A DNA stretch of 64,000 nt from Chlorobiaceae bacterium (GTDB lineage Bacteria; Bacteroidota; Chlorobiia; Chlorobiales; Chlorobiaceae): positions 18,633-82,632 of the forward strand of contig JAAXWQ010000007.1 in NCBI GenBank assembly GCA_013335115.1. Direction: 5' to 3'. This document shows, piece by piece, positions 30,337 to 39,276 of this stretch. The notes below the pieces were generated by a model. The model was not told where the DNA came from. It saw nothing but the letters and a program-made list of their open reading frames with translations, and did no database searches. Each line of letters opens with the position of its first letter. Positions within the stretch are counted from its first letter, which is position 1. The position numbers were made by a program, and so were the translations under genes.

Positions 30337-31260
30337 ATGAGCAACGACAACGAACCCATACAGCCCGCCTCCGAAGACCCCGGAACCGGAGCGGATTCCG
30401 GAAGCGGAATGACGCCTGCCACCGGCCTCGGAGATACCGGAACCGAAGCCGCCAGGGTGCCGGATACCACCGCCGTGGCAGGACCCGTCGTGCAGGAAAA
30501 TGAGGAAGAGACGGCGGAAACGGGAGGCATGTCGTTCTTCGACCACCTCGACGAGATCCGCATGCGGCTCTTCAAGGCGGGAATCTTCTTCGTCCTGGCC
30601 ACTATCGTCAGCGGCGTCTACGCCGATATCCTGGTGAACCGGGTGCTTATCGGCCCCCTGACGCAGAGCGGGCCGAACATCGTACTGCAGAACCTCGTCC
30701 CCTACGGCCAGATCACGCTCTACCTCCAGGTCGTCCTCTTCTCGGGCTTCGTGCTCTCCTTTCCGGCTCTGGCATGGCACATCTGGAAATTCGTCGAACC
30801 TGGGCTGCACGAACGCGAACGGAAGGCCAGCAGGTTCGTCACCCTCTTTATCTCCGCCTGTTTCTTCAGCGGCATCGCGTTCGGCTACTTCGTCTTCCTG
30901 CCGATATCGCTCAAGTTCTTCGCAGGGTTCGGCTCTCCGCTCATCAAGAACAATATCGCCGTCGCCGACTACGTCAGCTTTGTCCTCAGCACCCTCCTGA
31001 CGGCAGGGCTGGTGTTCGAACTTCCCTTCATCTCCTATGTGCTCTCCAAAGTGGGCCTCCTGACGCCGGCCTTCATGAGATTCTACCGCAAGCACTCCGT
31101 CGTCGCCATGCTGGTCATCGCGGCCATCGTAACGCCATCGACCGACCTGGTCACGCAGATGGTCATCGCGGTGCCCATGATCATCCTCTACGAGATCAGC
31201 ATCTACATCTCCGCCGCCGTGCAGCGCAACCGGAACCGCAAGGAGCTCCTGGAACACTGA
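30337..31260 (+). CDS. tatC: Twin-arginine translocase subunit TatC
   Basis: This is the 307-residue membrane core of the Tat protein exporter. The TatC signature MSFFDHLDEIRMRLFKAG begins near residue 65 and about six transmembrane segments follow, including FVEPGLHERERK and the TPSTDLVTQM region. The first 64 residues are an acidic Gly/Glu/Asp/Thr-rich extension absent from typical TatC. The start at 30337 has no close alternative before residue 25. Its stop overlaps the next gene as TGATG. Confidence 0.93.
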   Translation: MSNDNEPIQPASEDPGTGADSGSGMTPATGLGDTGTEAARVPDTTAVAGPVVQENEEETAETGGMSFFDHLDEIRMRLFKAGIFFVLATIVSGVYADILVNRVLIGPLTQSGPNIVLQNLVPYGQITLYLQVVLFSGFVLSFPALAWHIWKFVEPGLHERERKASRFVTLFISACFFSGIAFGYFVFLPISLKFFAGFGSPLIKNNIAVADYVSFVLSTLLTAGLVFELPFISYVLSKVGLLTPAFMRFYRKHSVVAMLVIAAIVTPSTDLVTQMVIAVPMIILYEISIYISAAVQRNRNRKELLEH

Positions 31261-32285
31261 TGGACGGAGCAAACTTACAGCGACCGAACCTCGTGTTCGA
31301 GGCCGTTGCCGGGCACACGCTCGAAGGCAACCCGTTGCGTGATCCGTCGGCAAGGCTCCTGCCAGTCTATCTGCCGCCGGGTTATGACGGCGCCAGACGA
31401 TTCCCGGTGATCTACCTGCTGGCGGGCTTCGCCTCGACCGGCTTGAGCTTCATGAATTTCAGCTTCGGCAGGCCTACCGTGCCGGAAATGCTCGACGCCA
31501 TGATCAGGGAAGGGGTGATGCAGGAGGCGATCGTGGTGATGCCCGACTGCATGACCCGCTACGGAGGTTCGCAGTACGTCGACTCAGCCGCCACCGGCCC
31601 CTACGAAACCTACCTGACCGATGAAGTTGTCCCGTACGTCGACACACGGTTCCGGACGCTCACCGGAAGGCGTCACCGGGCTATTGCAGGAAAATCGTCG
31701 GGGGGTTTTGGCGCGCTCAGGATCGGCATGCGGCATCCCGGCCTCTTTTCGGCAGTGGCCTGCCATAGCGGCGACATGGGCTTCGAGCTCTGCTACCGGC
31801 CGAACTTCCCTGCAGCGGCACGGACGCTCGAACGTTACGGGGGCAGCATCGCCAACTTCTTCGGCAACTGGGAATCCCTCGACAAGAAGCCCCGCGGCGA
31901 GTTCGCCCTGCTCGACGCCATGGCCATGGCCGCAGCCTACGCTCCAGACCCGTCGAAGCCGGCACCCGAAAACATGCTGCTTCCCTTTGATCCGCGAACC
32001 TGCGACCTCATTCCGGAAGTGTGGGAGCGCTGGCTGGAGTTCGACCCGCTGGTGATGATCGGGCAGGAACGATACCGGGAGGCGCTTGGCTCGCTCGAAG
32101 CGCTCTTCCTCGACTGCGGTTCACAGGACGAATACAACCTGCAGTTCGGCCTCAGGAAGTTCTCCGGCATCCTGGCTGCAGCCGGCATCAGGCACCAAAG
32201 CGAGGAGTTCGCCGACTCCCACGCCGACACCTCCTATCGTTACCGGCGCTCACTGCCGCTACTGGCCGCTGCCATCGCCCCCTGA
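31260..32285 (+). CDS. Esterase D-like alpha/beta hydrolase
   Basis: This 341-residue protein of the putative-esterase (PF00756) class has YLPPGYDGARRFPVIYLLAG at the N-terminus and a nucleophile elbow GKSSGG (Ser146). A later SGDMGFELCYRP and FADSHADTSYRY offer the acid and histidine. It might hydrolyse an acyl ester of trehalose-type or S-formylglutathione-type substrates, but this is open. The TGATG overlap couples it to tatC. Its 3' end overlaps convergent coaE by 27 bases. Confidence 0.82.
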   Translation: MDGANLQRPNLVFEAVAGHTLEGNPLRDPSARLLPVYLPPGYDGARRFPVIYLLAGFASTGLSFMNFSFGRPTVPEMLDAMIREGVMQEAIVVMPDCMTRYGGSQYVDSAATGPYETYLTDEVVPYVDTRFRTLTGRRHRAIAGKSSGGFGALRIGMRHPGLFSAVACHSGDMGFELCYRPNFPAAARTLERYGGSIANFFGNWESLDKKPRGEFALLDAMAMAAAYAPDPSKPAPENMLLPFDPRTCDLIPEVWERWLEFDPLVMIGQERYREALGSLEALFLDCGSQDEYNLQFGLRKFSGILAAAGIRHQSEEFADSHADTSYRYRRSLPLLAAAIAP

Positions 32286-32909
32286 CGACGCGATCGACTC
32301 GAGCCGTCCGTAGAGCTCGACGGTCCTTGCCCTCAACTCCTCCAGGGTGCCGTTGTTCCAGATCACGAAATCCGCCCGCTCCACCAGCCGCTCCTGCGGC
32401 CACTGCGCCTGCATCCGCCGGAGCACCTCCTCGCGGCTCCCGAGGCCGCGCGACACGGCCCGACCGATCCGGGCCTCATCGTCGGCAGCCACGACGACGA
32501 TCAGGTCGAGATCACCCGCCTTGCCGGACTCGAACATGATGGCCGCCTCCTTGCACAGGATTTTCCGCTTCTCGCGCCGGCAACGTTCAACTTCCCGGTC
32601 GAATGCCGTGAAGACCTTCGGGTGGATCAGCGCGTTCAGGGCCTCGAGTTTGCTCCGGTCCGAAAAAACCGCCGTGGCGATCGACTTGCGATCGATGCCG
32701 AGCGTCCCATCCTGCTGACAGAAGTACACATCATTGCCAAACAGCGCCCTGATCCCCCGGATGACCTCGGGGTCCGTGACCTGAAGCTCCCTGGCGACCC
32801 TGTCGGCCTCGAACAGTTCGCAACCGAGCGCAGCCAAAATCGAGCAGACCGTACTCTTTCCGCTTCCTATCCCGCCGGTCACGCCGACCAGCAAGGGTTT
32901 TCCGTCCAT
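32259..32909 (-). CDS. coaE: Dephospho-CoA kinase
   Basis: This P-loop kinase makes coenzyme A from dephospho-CoA. It has GVTGGIGSGKSTVC at the N-terminus, FEADRVARELQ for substrate binding and NALIHPKVF later. The ATG at 32909 gives a 216-residue protein; a GTG at 32918 overlaps the upstream lipoprotein stop as GTGA and could also be used. It is the last gene of a two-gene leftward unit and is convergent with the esterase. Confidence 0.93.
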   Translation of the reverse strand: MDGKPLLVGVTGGIGSGKSTVCSILAALGCELFEADRVARELQVTDPEVIRGIRALFGNDVYFCQQDGTLGIDRKSIATAVFSDRSKLEALNALIHPKVFTAFDREVERCRREKRKILCKEAAIMFESGKAGDLDLIVVVAADDEARIGRAVSRGLGSREEVLRRMQAQWPQERLVERADFVIWNNGTLEELRARTVELYGRLESIASSGGDGSGQ

Positions 32910-32914
32910 GGCCG

Positions 32915-33268
32915 TCACTGCTGCCGACGAAGGTTCTTGCGCACCTGAAGCAGCACCTCACGCCACAAGGCAGGATCCTTCGAATAACTGCGGAGCTTCG
33001 TATCGAAGGCCTTCTGGTCGATGCCGTTGCGGGCGAACAGGGAATCCAGCTCCCCGGCAGTCATGGAGGGGCTGTCGGCCCCGCTGTCGGGAAGGGTTGT
33101 GCCCGAACGCACCAGGTAATCGCCGTAGAATGCAGCGAATTTCATATCCGTAGCATCGAGCTTCGGCCCTGACTGCATCCCGCAACCGGCAAGCAGGAGC
33201 GCGAAAAACGCCAGGACCGGCAGCCGGCGCGACTGCCCGACAAGGCCGGACAATACCTTATTGCTCAT
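32915..33268 (-). CDS. Small lipoprotein of unknown function
   Basis: A 117-residue product with a signal and lipobox LAGC gives a mature lipoprotein of about 85 residues. The mature part is helical and charged, including DATDMKFAAFYGDYLVRSGTT and a RSYSKDPALWREVL helix. The start at MSNKVLSGL (33268) yields the proper signal length, while the longer frame begins at 33307. It is joined to coaE by overlap. No family is recognised. Confidence 0.72.
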   Translation of the reverse strand: MSNKVLSGLVGQSRRLPVLAFFALLLAGCGMQSGPKLDATDMKFAAFYGDYLVRSGTTLPDSGADSPSMTAGELDSLFARNGIDQKAFDTKLRSYSKDPALWREVLLQVRKNLRRQQ

Positions 33269-33390
33269 GGATCTGTCTATTCTTGAATGTTTTACACTAT
33301 TTTCCACAAGGAGAAACTAAAACGAACGAAGGGTAGTTTCAAAGATACCTCTCGATATCACCTGTACAATCATTTAAACGCTTTTTCACC

Positions 33391-33993
33391 ATGGCATACC
33401 AGCAACCACCGCTCCCCTACGCCGACAACGCGCTCGAGCCGACCATCTCGGCCAACACCATCGGCTTCCACTACGGCAAACACCACGCCACCTATGTCAA
33501 GAACTACAATGGCATGGTCGAAGGCACCCCGTTCGACTCGCAGCCGCTTGAAGAGGTGATCCGCGCCACTGCCGCCGACGCCTCGAAAGTCGGCGTGTTC
33601 AACAACGGCGCACAGGCCTGGAACCACACTTTCTACTGGAACTGCCTCACCCCGAACGGCGGCGGCGTGCCCACCGGTGAGCTTGCTGCGAAGATCGACG
33701 CGGATTTCGGCAGCTTCGACAAGTTCAGGGAGGAGTTGAAGAACGCAGCGGCCACACAGTTCGGCAGCGGCTGGGCATGGCTCGTGCTGGACCACGGCAC
33801 CCTGAAGGTGGTCAAGACCGGAAACGCACAGACCCCGCTGACCAGCGGCCAGGCGCCACTGCTCTGCATCGACGTCTGGGAACACGCCTACTACCTCGAC
33901 TACCAGAACCGCCGCCCCGACCACGTCGCTGCCGTCATCGACAACCTCTTGAACTGGAACTTCGCCACCGACAACTACAACGCCGCGAAGTAA
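33391..33993 (+). CDS. sodB: Superoxide dismutase (Fe type)
   Basis: This 200-residue Fe/Mn superoxide dismutase protects oxygen-sensitive anaerobic photosynthesis enzymes. It has YGKHHATYV, NNGAQAWNHTFYW, the Fe-type GSGWAWLVLDHG, and the metal ligands in VWEHAYYLDYQNRRPDHV. The C-terminal and central residues favour iron over manganese, but metal specificity is an inference. It is followed by a rho-independent terminator at 34015-34048. Confidence 0.95.
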   Translation: MAYQQPPLPYADNALEPTISANTIGFHYGKHHATYVKNYNGMVEGTPFDSQPLEEVIRATAADASKVGVFNNGAQAWNHTFYWNCLTPNGGGVPTGELAAKIDADFGSFDKFREELKNAAATQFGSGWAWLVLDHGTLKVVKTGNAQTPLTSGQAPLLCIDVWEHAYYLDYQNRRPDHVAAVIDNLLNWNFATDNYNAAK

Positions 33994-34014
33994 ACTGCCT
34001 GGCGACAACATCAA

Positions 34015-34048
34015 CGAAAGGCTCCGACACCGGGGCCTTTCGTATTTT
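34015..34048 (+). terminator. Rho-independent terminator after sodB
   Basis: CGAAAGGC (34015-34022) pairs with GCCTTTCG (34035-34042) across a G-rich loop, then TATTTT. It lies between two convergent genes. Confidence 0.8.
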
Positions 34049-34079
34049 GCCCAAATACATCGCGGTCAAGTGGAGCGAT

Positions 34080-34943
34080 TCACAGCCACGGCATGCGCTC
34101 GACCTCATCCAGGTTCACCACCTTTGCCTTCGAAGGCTTCCTGAAGGTGATCGTAAGGTTCTCCGGGTTGATGACCCTTTCGTCGTACACTACCCTGAGG
34201 CTATGCGAGCTGTCTGGCTCTTCAGGACGGTAGAGCGCCATGTCGATCTCCCTCGGTACCCGCACCTCTCCCGTGCCGGAGTGCTGGGCCTGGAAATCGG
34301 AGAACCTGAATTCGACACTCTTCCTGCCCGTCGTATCGAACAGCGTCAGGCCTTCGAGCGCTTTCGACGCCTCGTCGATGACCAGCACCTTGCGTCCTCC
34401 GACCGACTTTACCGTAAAGCTCACCTTTCCCGACCCCTGCCTGACGGACTCGATGGAGTTCTCGGACTCGGGCATGCCGGCAATGCCGAAAAGGGTCTCG
34501 GTCAGCTGACCGAACCCGGCCTGTACGCCGAGGATCTTTTCGAGGTTCCGGCCGCTGTTCCGACCGACAAGCATCCTGTTGTTCAGCATGTCGTGCACAA
34601 AGAGTGAATCGGGCCGGATCAGCATGTCGGCGACCGGCCAGTTGAGGATGCCTGCCGTCACGATCAGCCGGGCTTCGCCCGCACGATGCAACTGCACCGT
34701 GCAATAGGCTTTGGCCGTCTTCCGGGGCGTCTTGAGGTAGAGGTCGGCATAACCGTCCAGCGCTTCAACCCGGGCCGAACCGGCGGCCGCATCCCGGTAG
34801 AGGCGCCTGAGTTCAGGCGTCAGTGCCACCCGATCCTTCGGGGCCTCCGGCGCCCTGATGGCGGTCTGCATCCCCGAACACCCGGCGAGCCCCACGAGCG
34901 CCAGCATACCGCAAAAATTCCTGATCGTTTTGTTCATCTTCAT
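34080..34943 (-). CDS. LolB/DUF4292-like lipoprotein
   Basis: This 287-residue protein has a lipobox LAGC (Cys22) after a clean signal. The mature part is beta-rich, with RVEALDGYADLYLKTPRKTAK and YCTVQLHRAGEARLIVTA, the pattern of LolB/DUF4292 proteins that form a half-barrel to bind lipids or lipoproteins. It lies alone and is convergent with sodB. A role in outer-membrane lipoprotein handling is possible but unproven. Confidence 0.75.
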   Translation of the reverse strand: MKMNKTIRNFCGMLALVGLAGCSGMQTAIRAPEAPKDRVALTPELRRLYRDAAAGSARVEALDGYADLYLKTPRKTAKAYCTVQLHRAGEARLIVTAGILNWPVADMLIRPDSLFVHDMLNNRMLVGRNSGRNLEKILGVQAGFGQLTETLFGIAGMPESENSIESVRQGSGKVSFTVKSVGGRKVLVIDEASKALEGLTLFDTTGRKSVEFRFSDFQAQHSGTGEVRVPREIDMALYRPEEPDSSHSLRVVYDERVINPENLTITFRKPSKAKVVNLDEVERMPWL

Positions 34944-35084
34944 CTCCGTCTCCTGTCCATCTTTTCAAGCCCTTCAGGCGTTTCTCCGACAATCTTGCTT
35001 CAGCAGCAAGGTTCGTCTCCATGAAATGTTATTTTACAGCAATTCGAACCGGCATCAAAACACGAACCTGGGAGTTTTTCATCC

Positions 35085-36269
35085 ATGCGAGCACTGCACC
35101 TCAAACCAAAGGAACACCGGAGGCTGCTCAGCGGCCACCTGTGGGTCTTCAGCAACGAACTCCGCGAAGTCCCGCGGGATATCGCTGCCGGAGAGACCGT
35201 GCAGCTCTTCACGCACGACGACCGCCTCCTTGGAACAGGATTCTTCAACCCGCAGTCGCTCATCGCCTTCAGGCTCCTGACCAGGAGCGAAGAGCAGCCC
35301 GACCGCGAGTTCTTCCGGAAAAAGATCCTCGAGGCCCTCAAGCTCCGCCAGAAGGTCTACCCCGAAAGCGTCACCAACGCCTGGCGTCTCGTCCACGGCG
35401 AATCCGACGGGTTACCGGGCCTGGTCATCGACCGGTTCGACAAGGCACTCGTGATCCAGTCCTTCTCGGCCGGCATGGACCGGCACCTCCCCCTCATCAC
35501 CGAGGTACTGAAAGAGGTGTTCGGCCCCAAAGCCATCGTGGTCCGGAACGAGGCCCAGCTGCGGGAACTCGAAGGGTTGCCGCTTTACCGGGAGATGGTT
35601 TTCGGTACTCCCGAAGAGGCGCAGCAGGTAATCGTCGACGACGGCATCAGCTTCCGCGTCAACATCCTCGAAGGCCAGAAAACCGGGTTCTTCCTCGACC
35701 AGCGTGAGAACCGGCGGATCGTCAGGAAATACTCGGCAGACGCCGACGTGCTCGACGTCTACACCAATGACGGCGGATTCGCGCTGAACGCCATGCACGC
35801 CGGCGCCCGCTCGACCACCATGATCGACATATCGCAGGAAGCGCTGCAGCGCGCCGAGCAGAATGCCCGCATGAATGACATGAAAGAGTTCTCCATCGTC
35901 GCCTCGGACGCCTTCGAAGCCCTGGCCAGGCTCAAACAGGAGAACCGCGCCTTCGACCTGGTCATCCTCGATCCCCCGAGCTTCACCAAGAGCCGCAAGA
36001 CCGTACCCACGGCGCTCAAAGCCTACGCCAAGCTCAACAGGCTCGGCCTGCAGCTTGTCAGGGACGAAGGCTTCCTGGCCACGGCTTCGTGCTCCCACCA
36101 CATCGCCGAAGAGGACTTCCTTGCCGCCGTGCACCTCGGAGCGCTGCAAGCGGGAAAGCACCTCCGCATGATCTACCGGAACTCCCAACCGGCCGACCAT
36201 CCGGTACTGCTCTCGATGCCGGAAACCGGCTACCTCAAGTTCGCCTGCTTCTACGTCACCAGCCTCTGA
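35085..36269 (+). CDS. PUA-domain rRNA cytosine methyltransferase (RlmI-like)
   Basis: This is a 394-residue SAM methyltransferase of the YccW/RlmI family. It has a PUA RNA-binding domain at the N-terminus (about 1-70), an EEI domain region, a SAM-binding motif [17 protein letters not shown], and the catalytic [10 protein letters not shown] and ATASCSHHI (cysteine). It likely methylates a 23S rRNA cytosine, but the exact site is unknown. A strong hairpin follows the gene at 36279-36314. Confidence 0.88.
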   Translation: MRALHLKPKEHRRLLSGHLWVFSNELREVPRDIAAGETVQLFTHDDRLLGTGFFNPQSLIAFRLLTRSEEQPDREFFRKKILEALKLRQKVYPESVTNAWRLVHGESDGLPGLVIDRFDKALVIQSFSAGMDRHLPLITEVLKEVFGPKAIVVRNEAQLRELEGLPLYREMVFGTPEEAQQVIVDDGISFRVNILEGQKTGFFLDQRENRRIVRKYSADADVLDVYTNDGGFALNAMHAGARSTTMIDISQEALQRAEQNARMNDMKEFSIVASDAFEALARLKQENRAFDLVILDPPSFTKSRKTVPTALKAYAKLNRLGLQLVRDEGFLATASCSHHIAEEDFLAAVHLGALQAGKHLRMIYRNSQPADHPVLLSMPETGYLKFACFYVTSL

Positions 36270-36278
36270 CCCAGTGCG

Positions 36279-36314
36279 GCAGCCCCATGCCGGAAAGATC
36301 CGGCACGGGGCTGC
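36279..36314. terminator. 15-bp hairpin after the rRNA methyltransferase gene
   Basis: GCAGCCCCATGCCGG (36279-36293) pairs with CCGGCACGGGGCTGC (36300-36314) with one A-C mismatch and an AAAGAT loop. No T run follows, so it could be a terminator of a non-canonical type or an RNA-end protector. Confidence 0.55.
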
Positions 36315-36463
36315 ATGGCCCCCTCCGTCCCCGATCCTGCTCCTGCCGCCATGACATCCAAAAAAGCACCGCCAGACTTTTTTTTGGAAACGGTTTCTGA
36401 AGGAAGCCGTATCTTTCATGACGATACCCAAAGCACCTCAGCAATGTTTTACCCGATCCGGCA

Positions 36464-37396
36464 ATGAGAAGTTTCCTGAAGAATGGAGTCGGCGGCGGCC
36501 TCGAGCGCATCGAAGAGTGGCAGGAGAAGTGCTGGATCAACATCGAATGCCCCGACAAGAACGACGAATACCTGATACGCAACAAGCTGAACGTCCCCGA
36601 GTGGTTCTACAATGATATCGAGGATATCGACGAACGCCCGCGCATCGAGGTAGAAGACGAGTGGACGATGGTGCTGCTCAGGATACCCCACAAGACCAAG
36701 GACGAAAACCTGCCGTTTTCCACCATTCCGCTCGGCATCATCTTCAATCAGGAGGTCATCCTGTCGATCTGCTTTTTCGAGACCGACCTGATCCATGATT
36801 TCATCGCCTACACCAAGCGGAAGAACATCTTCATCGAAAACAACTATGACTTCGTCCTCAAGCTCCTGCTCTCGGCCAGCATCTGGTTCCTGAAGTACCT
36901 GAAACAGATCAACCTGCAGATCAAGACCGCCGAGGAGAAACTCGAGAAATCGATCAAGAACGAAGACCTCCAGACCCTCCTCCAGATCGAGAAATGCCTG
37001 GTCTACTTCATGACCTCGCTGAAAAGCAACGACATCCTGCTCCACAAGATCAAGAACATCCTGTCGAGGAAAGAGGGATTCGACCTGGAGCTGGTCGAGG
37101 ACGTGGAGGTGGAACTGAAGCAGGCGCTGGAACTGACCAACATCTACAGCGACATCCTCAGCGGCATGATGGACGCCTACGCCTCGGTCATCTCGAACAA
37201 CCTCAACGTGGTCATGAAGCGCCTGACCTCGATCTCGATCATCCTGATGATCCCGACCCTCATCGCGAGCCTCTACGGCATGAACGTACCCAACTCGTTC
37301 GAAAACCACAGCCTGGGCTTCTGGTTCATCATTCTCTTCTCGTTCGTCATCTCAACCTCGGGAGTGCTCTTCTTCAAGAGCAGGAACTGGCTGTAA
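36464..37396 (+). CDS. corA: CorA-type magnesium/divalent-cation transporter
   Basis: This 310-residue protein has two C-terminal transmembrane helices and the CorA signature YGMNVPN between them. A long cytoplasmic helical funnel comes before, with charged EKCLVYFMTSLKSNDILLHK. It mediates passive Mg2+ (or Co2+/Ni2+) entry. The C-terminus ends SRNWL, close to the family KKKWL. It is convergent with a HAD gene after only four bases. Confidence 0.93.
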   Translation: MRSFLKNGVGGGLERIEEWQEKCWINIECPDKNDEYLIRNKLNVPEWFYNDIEDIDERPRIEVEDEWTMVLLRIPHKTKDENLPFSTIPLGIIFNQEVILSICFFETDLIHDFIAYTKRKNIFIENNYDFVLKLLLSASIWFLKYLKQINLQIKTAEEKLEKSIKNEDLQTLLQIEKCLVYFMTSLKSNDILLHKIKNILSRKEGFDLELVEDVEVELKQALELTNIYSDILSGMMDAYASVISNNLNVVMKRLTSISIILMIPTLIASLYGMNVPNSFENHSLGFWFIILFSFVISTSGVLFFKSRNWL

Positions 37397-37400
37397 CCCG

Positions 37401-37979
37401 TCAGGCCTTCCATGTGTGGACAAGGTCGTAGACCTCCCTCCACGAACATGCCCTCGGCTCGCCAATATGGGTGTTCGTGCTGTTGCCGAAACAGATAGTG
37501 TAGAGCCCCTTCGACCGCAGGCTGAGAATGTTGTCGGGAGTATCCTCCACATAGATGTCCGCGCCGACCTGGGACTTCTCCTTCATGAAGCAGAGGTCCC
37601 AGAACGGTATGCCGTGGCTATCGAGCCAGTTGACCGTCTGTTCGACTGCCGTGGCGTGGAAGTAGTGGATGAACAGCCGATGGGTAATGATGCGGATCCG
37701 GTACCCTTCGTCGGAAAGAAGCCGCAGGTACTTCCGCGCCCCCGGAATCATCTCCATGCTGCTGAAAAGTGCGCGCTGGGTAACCGCGAAACGGTGCAGG
37801 CTGTCGTAGTGGCTCCTGTCGGCGATGCCCCACTCCGAAAGGCCATAGGAGACCTCGGTACTCAGCTCTTCGATCGGCCGTTCGAACCATTCGGCGGCAA
37901 CCACCCGCATGCGTCCGTAAAAATCGGCGCAAACCCCGTCGAGGTCCACCCCGATAACGATATCGCTCCTCTCATCCAT
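37401..37979 (-). CDS. HAD-family 5'(3')-deoxyribonucleotidase-like phosphatase
   Basis: This 192-residue protein of the NT5C type (PF06941) has a catalytic DxD in [25 protein letters not shown] for motif II and [16 protein letters not shown] for motif IV. The start at 37979 is fixed by an AAGGAGG a few bases upstream. It may dephosphorylate nucleoside monophosphates. No operon partner is evident. Confidence 0.85.
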   Translation of the reverse strand: MDERSDIVIGVDLDGVCADFYGRMRVVAAEWFERPIEELSTEVSYGLSEWGIADRSHYDSLHRFAVTQRALFSSMEMIPGARKYLRLLSDEGYRIRIITHRLFIHYFHATAVEQTVNWLDSHGIPFWDLCFMKEKSQVGADIYVEDTPDNILSLRSKGLYTICFGNSTNTHIGEPRACSWREVYDLVHTWKA

Positions 37980-38097
37980 GGCTACCTCCTTTTTAATAAA
38001 ATGGCTCGGAAGCACATCCCCCACCCCCTTCCCCTCAACGATCAACCATCCATAAAATACCGTGCCGGGATGCCATGGCCAATCTCGACGAACTGGC

Positions 38098-38853
38098 TCA
38101 GGGATTGTGCGGATCGAAAGAAAACGCGTCGCCCATGAAGTTGAGTGTCGGCAGGGCACGTTTCGGCAGCTGGTTCAATTTCTTTGACATCTTGTCAGTG
38201 GAGACGTTTCCGGTGGAGACGACCTCCCTGCCGGTCAGGAAGTTGACGCTCGTTTCGGTCATCTCGCCGCTGGCGCGGTTCACATCGGTCCTGTCGAAGC
38301 CGACAAGGGCGACATCCTGCCCACGCTTCCTGAACGTAAAGGTCATGGTCGCGCTTCCCCAGCTCCCGGCGTTCGACGACTGTTCGAGCAAGAGCTTCAC
38401 CGCCCCCTTGTCGATGGACAGGTCGACGAACGGATCGTTCATGAACGGATCTTCAAGGCGAGGGATCATGCTCAGGTTGACCGCATCGATCGTGAATCCC
38501 CCAGCCTTGTCAGCCATGGCGATCGCGATCATCCTCGGATTGGTGTCGAGAGGTTCGCGATCCGCCTCTTCCGGATCCCTGAGGACGTTCTTCGGATCGT
38601 CCATCCTGATGATCATGGCAAGGTCGGGCAACAGGTCCCCGTCCAGGTCGCCTTTCGCCACCTTTTCGAGCTTCATGCCAGGCATGAGGAACCCTTCGGG
38701 CGCCGATGCCCTGTCGGGGATATTCGGGAAGTATGCTGCCGGCGCCTGGGGAAATTCCGCCATTGCGGCAAAGGGAGCAGCAATGGTCATTGCCGGAAGG
38801 GCGACAAGAAGTGCGGCTGCCATCCGCCTGCTGATGAAGGTAATAGGGGTCAT
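38098..38853 (-). CDS. Exported protein with an FG-GAP-like motif
   Basis: This 251-residue protein starts at 38853 with a Sec signal ending [11 protein letters not shown]. One FG-GAP/VCBS-like segment is visible ([16 protein letters not shown]), followed by a beta-rich region. It is presumably periplasmic or outer-surface. No family with a known function is recognised, and the nearest gene upstream is a small helical protein. Confidence 0.72.
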   Translation of the reverse strand: MTPITFISRRMAAALLVALPAMTIAAPFAAMAEFPQAPAAYFPNIPDRASAPEGFLMPGMKLEKVAKGDLDGDLLPDLAMIIRMDDPKNVLRDPEEADREPLDTNPRMIAIAMADKAGGFTIDAVNLSMIPRLEDPFMNDPFVDLSIDKGAVKLLLEQSSNAGSWGSATMTFTFRKRGQDVALVGFDRTDVNRASGEMTETSVNFLTGREVVSTGNVSTDKMSKKLNQLPKRALPTLNFMGDAFSFDPHNP

Positions 38854-38968
38854 GTGGTACTTCGTTTGTTTACAGTTCAATGACCGCCGCCGTTGAAGTC
38901 TGGCAGCAGGGGAAAAAGAGGACGGGAAACCTGGCGCTGTTGGCCTCAGGCCCGCCGTCGCGAAAAGG

Positions 38969-39157
38969 TCAGGCCTGCGGCTGGCGTATATCGCCCATGG
39001 CTTTCTTGATGTAGTCGGCGGCATCCTCAAGGTGCTTGAGGGCCTGCCGGATTTCGTAATCGTCGTCAACGTCGGCACGGGCCCTTTCAAGCCGCTTGCG
39101 GGCATCCTGCAGGGAATCGGTAGCGAGCTGGAGGGTGGACAGAGCTGAAACAGACAT
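38969..39157 (-). CDS. Small helical protein (62 residues)
   Basis: This 62-residue, charged, alpha-helical product (STLQLATDSLQDARKRLERA, then ALKHLEDAADYIKKAMG) has no signal or membrane segment. The start at 39157 is supported by CGGAG upstream at proper distance. A coiled-coil or small regulatory protein is plausible, but no family is recognised. Confidence 0.6.
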   Translation of the reverse strand: MSVSALSTLQLATDSLQDARKRLERARADVDDDYEIRQALKHLEDAADYIKKAMGDIRQPQA

Positions 39158-39276
39158 GATATCTCCGGGTTTGATGGTGGTTGATCGAATCAACCCTTCT
39201 TCCTCATTGAATGTAAGGAAGAGCAGGGCAATATCGCAACTGGGCGGCATGGAGGCCATTGATCCGGAGAGCCCCC

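Noticed and set aside
30151..31353. A 400-codon minus-strand frame opposite tatC
   Set aside because: It is charged and low-complexity, without motifs; TatC on the plus strand is certain.
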